Position numbers and translations under genes: made by a program. This document shows positions 59,708-64,000 of a stretch of 64,000 nucleotides of DNA, piece by piece; the first letter of the stretch is position 1; every line of letters begins with the position of its first letter. This stretch comes from JAEZKC01 sp046546375. Its GTDB lineage: Bacteria; Fibrobacterota; Chitinivibrionia; Chitinivibrionales; Chitinispirillaceae. The notes under the pieces are model-generated. The model had not been told where the DNA came from. It worked only from the letters and a program-made list of their open reading frames with translations, and did no database searches. Location of the stretch: assembly GCA_046546375.1 (NCBI GenBank), contig JBKGXV010000007.1:1-64000 (forward strand), given 5' to 3'.

Positions 59708-61600
59708 TCAGTGTTCCGGAAAGAGTTTATATATTTTCTTCTCTATAAAGAAGTCAACGATTTCGGAGTCGAGATGATTGTTGTCCGCTTCAGCTTTTAA
59801 AATCTGCAAGGCCTTTTCGGGGAGCATTCTCGGTTTATACGGCCGATCCTGAGCCACAAGGGCTTCGTAAATATCAACTACAGCGAGAATACGACTTTCC
59901 AGCGGTATCTGATCCCCCGTCAGTCCGTGAGGATAGCCACTCCCGTCCATTTTTTCATGATGATAACAGGCGATGCGGGGAATATCAGCAAGAGGTTTGG
60001 TCCAGGGAATTTTCGAAAGAATTTTGAAGGTGGAAACGGTGTGGGAATTGATTGTCTCACGCTCTTTTTGAGTAAGATTGCCTTTGCGCACAGAAAGGCT
60101 CTCTAATTCAGAATCAGTGAGCAAACGGCATACTTCCCTGTTCGGTTTCCTGTATGTTTTTTTGGACAATGCAGTCAGTTTGGCAAGATCGTCATCACTC
60201 AGAAAACCTGCCATATTCACCCGAAGGAGAAATTCCCGATCCTCACAGATCTCTTCTGCCGTTTTCCAGTCCGCCGATTCCGGCATCACCTTCAATGCAA
60301 GCTCAATATAATCCAGTTTGGCGAGAATACCCTTCATCTCCCCTGAGCTGAGCCTGCATTCTTTAGTAAGCAGATGTTCCGGAACCCCTATTTTCCCAAT
60401 ATCGTGAAGATGTGCCGCGAATTCAAACTGCCGTATTCTGTCCTCTGAGGCCACCAAATCAGCGAAGGGGCAGGATGGTTCCTCCTTTATCACATCCATA
60501 AAGGCTTTGGCATATCCCCTGACTCTTTTGGAATGTCCGGAAGTCACCCTGTCTCTTTCATCAATAGCAGCAACAGAGGAAAGAAGAAAGCCTTCGAACA
60601 GGTTTTTGATGTTTTCATACAACATGACTCTCTCAATGGAAACTGCCGCATATGATGCGATAGAGAGAATAATATCCTCATCACTCATGGAAAAGGAAGT
60701 CACATATTTCTCGAAATCTTCCGGGGTCGAAAGCAGCCTATGCTCAGTTTTTTTATTCATGAGCTGAAGCACACCCACCACTTCACCATCCAGATTCTTT
60801 AAAGGGACCGTGAGCATGGATTTGCTTCTGTAGCCTGAATTCCGGTCGAAGTCTCTTCCGAATTTGCAGCAAACATCCGAGCTCAGTGAATAGACATCAT
60901 CTATGGTCAGAGACTTACCACTGGACGCAACATGACCGGCAATGGTATCCGAGCTTATGGGGACAGTAAACTCTTTTATACTTTTCAATTTGACCGAATC
61001 GTTCTGCGCCACCCTGAAGCGAAGATTGTCGTTTTGGCTTTTGGCATCCGGGTCATCTCTTGTATAAATGCTCCCGGCGTCCGCAGAGATGATCTCCCGA
61101 CTCACAGTGAGGATATGTTCCAGAAGGGCTGTGAGGTCATTTTCGTTTGAAAGGGCTGTTCCGATTCTGACAAGCTGGTCCTTCTGCCTGCGATACTTCA
61201 TTATCTCCTGAGTAAGAACAGTGTGCTTCTCCATGAGAGAAACGTTACGTTGAATGGAAAGAAGCATGTTCAGAGCAACAGTTTCGTTCAGGGGTGAACG
61301 GAAAACTCCGCACAGAGGCAGGTCATAAATGAAAGGCGGAACCGCCTCTCCCTCAACACATTGATACAGCGGGACATTTTCCCCGAAACCTATAGGCTGA
61401 CTGCGGAAAACATCCAGCATCTCTTTTCGATTGCATGGTAGATAGGATATTACAGCTGCAGGTGCTTTTGAAGCAGACAAAACGGGGGGCGTGGCTGTGG
61501 GATACATTTCCAAATCGAAACCCCACCCGGAGGCCAGCAATTTCACCAATGCCGCATCGGAATCGGGCATTATTCCGAAAATGAATATTTTCCTCTGCAT
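59708..61600 (-). CDS. GAF/HD-GYP cyclic-di-GMP phosphodiesterase-like protein
   Basis: 630 residues. The N-terminus (1-120) resembles a degenerate receiver (KIFIFGIMPDSDAALVKLLA) without an obvious phospho-acceptor. A GAF domain lies at about 145-325 (DAGSIYTRDD, SMLTVPLKNLDGEVVGVLQL). The HD-GYP domain (about 345-620) has the His-Asp pair HLHDIGKIGVPEHLL and the signature HHEKMDGSGYPHGLTGDQIP, so degradation of cyclic-di-GMP is likely. It carries an insertion of about 100 residues (KVMPESADWKTAEEICEDRE and onward) between the HD and GYP halves. It may sense a small ligand or redox state through the GAF domain. It is upstream of murB by 8 bases. Confidence 0.88.
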   Translation of the reverse strand: MQRKIFIFGIMPDSDAALVKLLASGWGFDLEMYPTATPPVLSASKAPAAVISYLPCNRKEMLDVFRSQPIGFGENVPLYQCVEGEAVPPFIYDLPLCGVFRSPLNETVALNMLLSIQRNVSLMEKHTVLTQEIMKYRRQKDQLVRIGTALSNENDLTALLEHILTVSREIISADAGSIYTRDDPDAKSQNDNLRFRVAQNDSVKLKSIKEFTVPISSDTIAGHVASSGKSLTIDDVYSLSSDVCCKFGRDFDRNSGYRSKSMLTVPLKNLDGEVVGVLQLMNKKTEHRLLSTPEDFEKYVTSFSMSDEDIILSIASYAAVSIERVMLYENIKNLFEGFLLSSVAAIDERDRVTSGHSKRVRGYAKAFMDVIKEEPSCPFADLVASEDRIRQFEFAAHLHDIGKIGVPEHLLTKECRLSSGEMKGILAKLDYIELALKVMPESADWKTAEEICEDREFLLRVNMAGFLSDDDLAKLTALSKKTYRKPNREVCRLLTDSELESLSVRKGNLTQKERETINSHTVSTFKILSKIPWTKPLADIPRIACYHHEKMDGSGYPHGLTGDQIPLESRILAVVDIYEALVAQDRPYKPRMLPEKALQILKAEADNNHLDSEIVDFFIEKKIYKLFPEH

Positions 61601-61689
61601 ATGCTGCTTTCAGGAAATGTTCCAGCTTCTGAAACGATACAACATAAATGTATCTCTTTAAGGAACTATCAATCAAGGTTTTTTTTGGC

Positions 61690-61717
61690 AAAAAAAAAGC
61701 CCTTCAGAAGAAGGGCT
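61690..61717 (-). terminator. terminator after tRNA-Asp
   Basis: A 7-base stem AGCCCTT/AAGGGCT (61698-61704, 61711-61717) with a 6-base loop, followed on the minus strand by nine T's. It ends the tRNA transcript. Confidence 0.85.
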
Positions 61718-61722
61718 CGAAA

Positions 61723-61799
61723 TGGCGGACCGGACGAGACTCGAACTCGCGGCCTCTGGCTTGACAGGCCAGCGTTCTAACCAACTGAACTACCGGTCC
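61723..61799 (-). tRNA. tRNA-Asp (GTC)
   Basis: A cloverleaf on the minus strand: acceptor GGACCGG pairing with CCGGTCC, D-arm AGTTCAGTTGGTTAGAACG, anticodon stem CTGGC/GCCAG with loop CTGTCAA (anticodon GTC), and the T-arm GAGTTCGAGTCTC. The 3' CCA is encoded. 77 bases with CCA. Confidence 0.95.
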
Positions 61800-61818
61800 A
61801 ATAATCCTGTATTTTCAA

Positions 61819-61893
61819 TGGGCGTTGTAGGATTCGAACCTACGACCACCTGCTTGTAAGGCAGGCACTCTATACCAGCTGAGCTAAACGCCC
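61819..61893 (-). tRNA. tRNA-Val (TAC)
   Basis: A minus-strand cloverleaf: acceptor GGGCGTT/AACGCCC, D-arm AGCTCAGCTGGTATAGAG, anticodon stem CCTGC/GCAGG with loop CTTACAA (anticodon TAC), T-arm TAGGTTCGAATCCTA. No CCA is encoded (TTG follows the discriminator A), unlike the neighbouring tRNA-Asp. The first 10 bases overlap the 3' end of the DUF3098 gene. Confidence 0.95.
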
Positions 61894-62111
61894 TTGCTTT
61901 CTTTGTGATCTCCGTCTTTTTTCCAGTACCCATGAAGAATGGCATAAGGAATCAGACCGCAGTACACCGCAACCAGAATAGCTGGTGCCACACTTCTCGA
62001 TAAGGGGTTGCTTTCTGGACCCTGCGCCAAACATACGTACCCTATAACCAACAGTACAAAAGCAAGTCCAAAAAGGTAAAAATTTTTTTTCGAAAACAAC
62101 CAGTTTTTCAT
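61884..62111 (-). CDS. DUF3098-like small membrane protein
   Basis: 75 residues with an AAGGAA ribosome site. Two hydrophobic helices: about 10-29 (NFYLFGLAFVLLVIGYVCLA) and about 40-60 (VAPAILVAVYCGLIPYAILH). The pattern F-KKNFYLFG---LVIG----, ES-PLSR-VAP-IL---Y--I matches DUF3098 proteins of Bacteroidetes and relatives, of unknown function. Its last codons and TAG stop lie within the first 10 bases of tRNA-Val, so tRNA processing would cut the message end. Upstream are the HAMP protein and the PgpH-like gene on the same strand. Confidence 0.75.
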   Translation of the reverse strand: MKNWLFSKKNFYLFGLAFVLLVIGYVCLAQGPESNPLSRSVAPAILVAVYCGLIPYAILHGYWKKDGDHKESKGV

Positions 62112-62163
62112 ATCGCTTTCCTTAAGGTTCTTTAAATTAGTAGATTACACGTACAAAGTCAAA

Positions 62164-62775
62164 TTATTTTTCCATTTCAGAGCATTTCTTCTCAGCTCCA
62201 TTTGTTCCGTTCCGGGCCTCCAAAGATGTAATCCGTTCATTGGTGACCCTCACGGCCTCATTCATCAGATTTGCAAGATTCTGAAGCTGATCGCCTTTAC
62301 GCAGTTTTATGTGATCGGTATACTTTCCTGCGATAATGTTGTGACATACCTTCTCGAATCTGAAAATCGGACCGGCAAGCTTGTGAGAGAAAAATATGGT
62401 AAGAAGAACCATCTGTATCACCACAAGGAGAAGACCGATGCCGAAAACCCAGAGAAGATTTCCGATTAATTCCCGTTTAAGCTCGTTGCTGCTTGCAAAC
62501 TCCCTCACGTTATGCCGCAGTTTCTGAATCAGCGTTTCATACTGCTCCACTGAGGGATTGGGCTGATCCTGAAGCTTGACCGCGATGGTATTCTCAACAT
62601 CCTGCTTCATTATACGTGTTGTCGTCGAAAAGATTGCCTGGGATGCGAAATACAGAGTCAGAATCATGAATACAAGCATCACCAGCATAGGGATAAGGAA
62701 GGTAAGCATATACCGGCCCTGCAGCTTGCGGTCGATGAAAAAATGCTTTCTGGTGAAAGTAGTGTTGTTTGACAC
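62164..62775 (-). CDS. HAMP-domain membrane protein without output domain
   Basis: 203 residues from a GTG with AAGGAG upstream. Two membrane helices (about 22-45, YMLTFLIPMLVMLVFMILTL, and about 105-128, NLLWVFGIGLLLVVIQMVLL) flank a 60-residue periplasmic helical part. A HAMP linker follows (about 128-180; LAGPIFRFEKVCHNIIAGKY, LRKGDQLQNLANLMNEAV, with the conserved P and the glutamine-rich second helix), then a short coil. There is no kinase, methyl-accepting or cyclase domain. Stand-alone HAMP proteins of this type are common near such HD phosphodiesterase genes, but their role is unknown. The start lies 11 bases after the PgpH-like gene. Confidence 0.78.
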   Translation of the reverse strand: MSNNTTFTRKHFFIDRKLQGRYMLTFLIPMLVMLVFMILTLYFASQAIFSTTTRIMKQDVENTIAVKLQDQPNPSVEQYETLIQKLRHNVREFASSNELKRELIGNLLWVFGIGLLLVVIQMVLLTIFFSHKLAGPIFRFEKVCHNIIAGKYTDHIKLRKGDQLQNLANLMNEAVRVTNERITSLEARNGTNGAEKKCSEMEK

Positions 62776-62786
62776 GGTACTTCTCC

Positions 62787-64000
62787 TTATTTATTCGGAT
62801 ACTCTATTCTAGTATGAAAGATACCTTGAAGCACAGGCATGAATCCCTCAGTAATTTCATTTAAATCCCTTAAAGTGAGATTGCACTGATCTAACTGCGA
62901 GGCAAGAAACTTGTCCCTAATTATCTTTTTCACCAGTTCACGAAGAAGTTTGGGCGAACTGCTCGCCAAACTCCTCGATGCAGCCTCTACCGAATCGGCC
63001 AGCATGATTATGGCCGTTTCCCGAGTCTGGGGTACAGGACCGGGATAGCAGAAATCCTTCTGCTGAACCTGCTTGTGAGGATCCTGCTCAAGAGCCTTTT
63101 CATAGAAAAAGGATACGGTACTGTCCCCGTGATGCTGAAGGATAACATCCTGAATCACTTTTGGCAACTTATATTTTTTGGCCAATTCAACGCCCTCTTT
63201 AACATGAGAGGAGATGATAAGAGCACTCATAGAGGGGGAAAGTTTGTTGTGACGGCTTTTATCTCCAAGGCAGTTTTCTACAAAGTAGTCGGATTTTTCA
63301 ATTTTACCTATATCATGGTAATACGCTGCGACCCTGGCCAGAAGTGAATTGGCTCTTATACGCTGAGCAGCAGATTCGGCCAGATTTCCCACCAGAACGC
63401 TGTGGTTATAAGTTCCAGCCGCCTCTATGGACAGACGCTTGAGGATAGGGTGGTTCATATCTGAAAGTTCCACAAGGGTCATATCTGTCGTTATATCGAA
63501 AACACGTTCAAAAAGCGGGGTAAGCATCATAGCCAAAAAGATGGAGGACAATACCCCAACCAGGGTAAGTGTGTAGTTAACCGCCAGAAGATCAACAGTG
63601 AACTTGTAGGCAACCAACTGCCAGATTGAAACAATCAGTATACAGGTGACGAAAATCGGAGGTATCGCTCTGAAAAAATGCCAACGGTAACGTATTCTGT
63701 AGGTAACCAGGGCGGATACCAGGGATACCAGAAAGGTGTAGATGAAAAGGTATTGATTGAAACCGGATACAATACTGAAATAGAGGCTTACAAAAAGGCC
63801 CAGAATCACACTGAGATGAAACCCGAAAAGAATCGCGCACAGAATAGTTCCGGCGGATACCGGGATGAGATATTCGGGAATGATCTGCAGCATTTCGTTC
63901 TTTTCAAACAACCGGGGCAGAAGCTCCATTCCCAGACGGACTATGATCAGCTGGAAAACAAGAATGATACTGAAAGCGATAAGACTTTTGGGTTTGTTTA
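62787..64000 (-). CDS. PgpH-like 7TM HD-domain phosphodiesterase, N-terminus beyond window
   Basis: The frame is open to the right edge with no stop, so the gene continues outside. An in-frame ATG at 63929 is internal, as upstream codons keep coding for a hydrophobic helix (LIAFSIILVFQLIIV). The visible 404 residues comprise several membrane helices (about 1-170) and a cytoplasmic HD domain (about 185-404): ERVFDITTDMTLVELSDMNH, AAGTYNHSVLVGNLAESAA, AYYHDIGKIEKSDYFVENC, LQHHGDSTVSFFY and IIMLADSVEAASRS. This is the 7TM-HD family (PgpH), which hydrolyses cyclic-di-AMP in Firmicutes; the nucleotide here is not certain. The N-terminal extracellular 7TMR-HDED domain should lie beyond 64000. Confidence 0.88.
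   Translation of the reverse strand, partial: NKPKSLIAFSIILVFQLIIVRLGMELLPRLFEKNEMLQIIPEYLIPVSAGTILCAILFGFHLSVILGLFVSLYFSIVSGFNQYLFIYTFLVSLVSALVTYRIRYRWHFFRAIPPIFVTCILIVSIWQLVAYKFTVDLLAVNYTLTLVGVLSSIFLAMMLTPLFERVFDITTDMTLVELSDMNHPILKRLSIEAAGTYNHSVLVGNLAESAAQRIRANSLLARVAAYYHDIGKIEKSDYFVENCLGDKSRHNKLSPSMSALIISSHVKEGVELAKKYKLPKVIQDVILQHHGDSTVSFFYEKALEQDPHKQVQQKDFCYPGPVPQTRETAIIMLADSVEAASRSLASSSPKLLRELVKKIIRDKFLASQLDQCNLTLRDLNEITEGFMPVLQGIFHTRIEYPNK

Overview
This window most likely comes from a Gram-negative member of the Fibrobacterota, perhaps the Chitinivibrionia side; that placement is inference. Two features point there: a secreted protein with a fibro-slime domain (1619-4465), and a naturally circularly permuted GH16 beta-glucanase (19707-20783) of the type known from Fibrobacter succinogenes. 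Lipoproteins, outer-membrane barrels and FlgD-like or secretion-type C-terminal domains fit an anaerobe with an elaborate cell surface. Gene density is high and most genes lie in co-directional runs with 4-nt ATGA overlaps.

Layout. 1-5000: partial LolA-like lipoprotein sorter, a tiny DUF1328 membrane protein, a phosphodiester glycosidase, and the fibro-slime protein. 5014-8484: membrane-anchored Ser/Thr kinase abutting an iron-only-hydrogenase-like PAS sensor. 8485-12800: uvsE among gene remnants (decayed YccA/Bax-inhibitor gene, truncated MtgA, N-terminally truncated archaemetzincin) and an unknown 409-aa protein. 12219-19290: envelope operon (two lipoproteins, M48 protease) and a 1479-aa TPR protein with an internal duplication. 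19707-24114: GH16 glucanase, divergent GntR/LacI-type regulator, XPB helicase. 24497-27771: purA, bifunctional nuclease, panD, LytR_C protein, rsfS. 28505-31538: tex and a LOG-family protein (minus strand). 31662-44255: a long plus-strand run of YkuD, Mur ligase, lepA, signal-peptidase-like, trpB, trpA, chorismate mutase, tyrA, AroA-like, nadK and recN.

44252-47232 (minus strand) holds the most novel locus: a pseudo-receiver gene followed by a single protein that joins a ParA/MinD-type ATPase, one membrane helix, a possible LysM-like segment and an M23 peptidoglycan endopeptidase. Next come a GAF/two-CW/SpoIIE phosphatase and a three-gene outer-membrane cluster (49013-56551). From 56814 to the right edge, all on the minus strand, are an HU-type protein, xerD, an MBL hydrolase, murB, a GAF/HD-GYP protein, tRNA-Asp, tRNA-Val, DUF3098, a HAMP membrane protein and a PgpH-like HD phosphodiesterase that runs off the window.

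Recurring theme: several proteins keep a fold but have lost signature residues. They are the AroA-like protein, the signal-peptidase-like protein, the receiver upstream of ParA-M23, and the hydrogenase-like sensor, which lacks the proton-transfer cysteine. This suggests repurposing of enzyme folds for regulation or scaffolding. Those conclusions rest on motif reading only; alignments and structure models would settle them.
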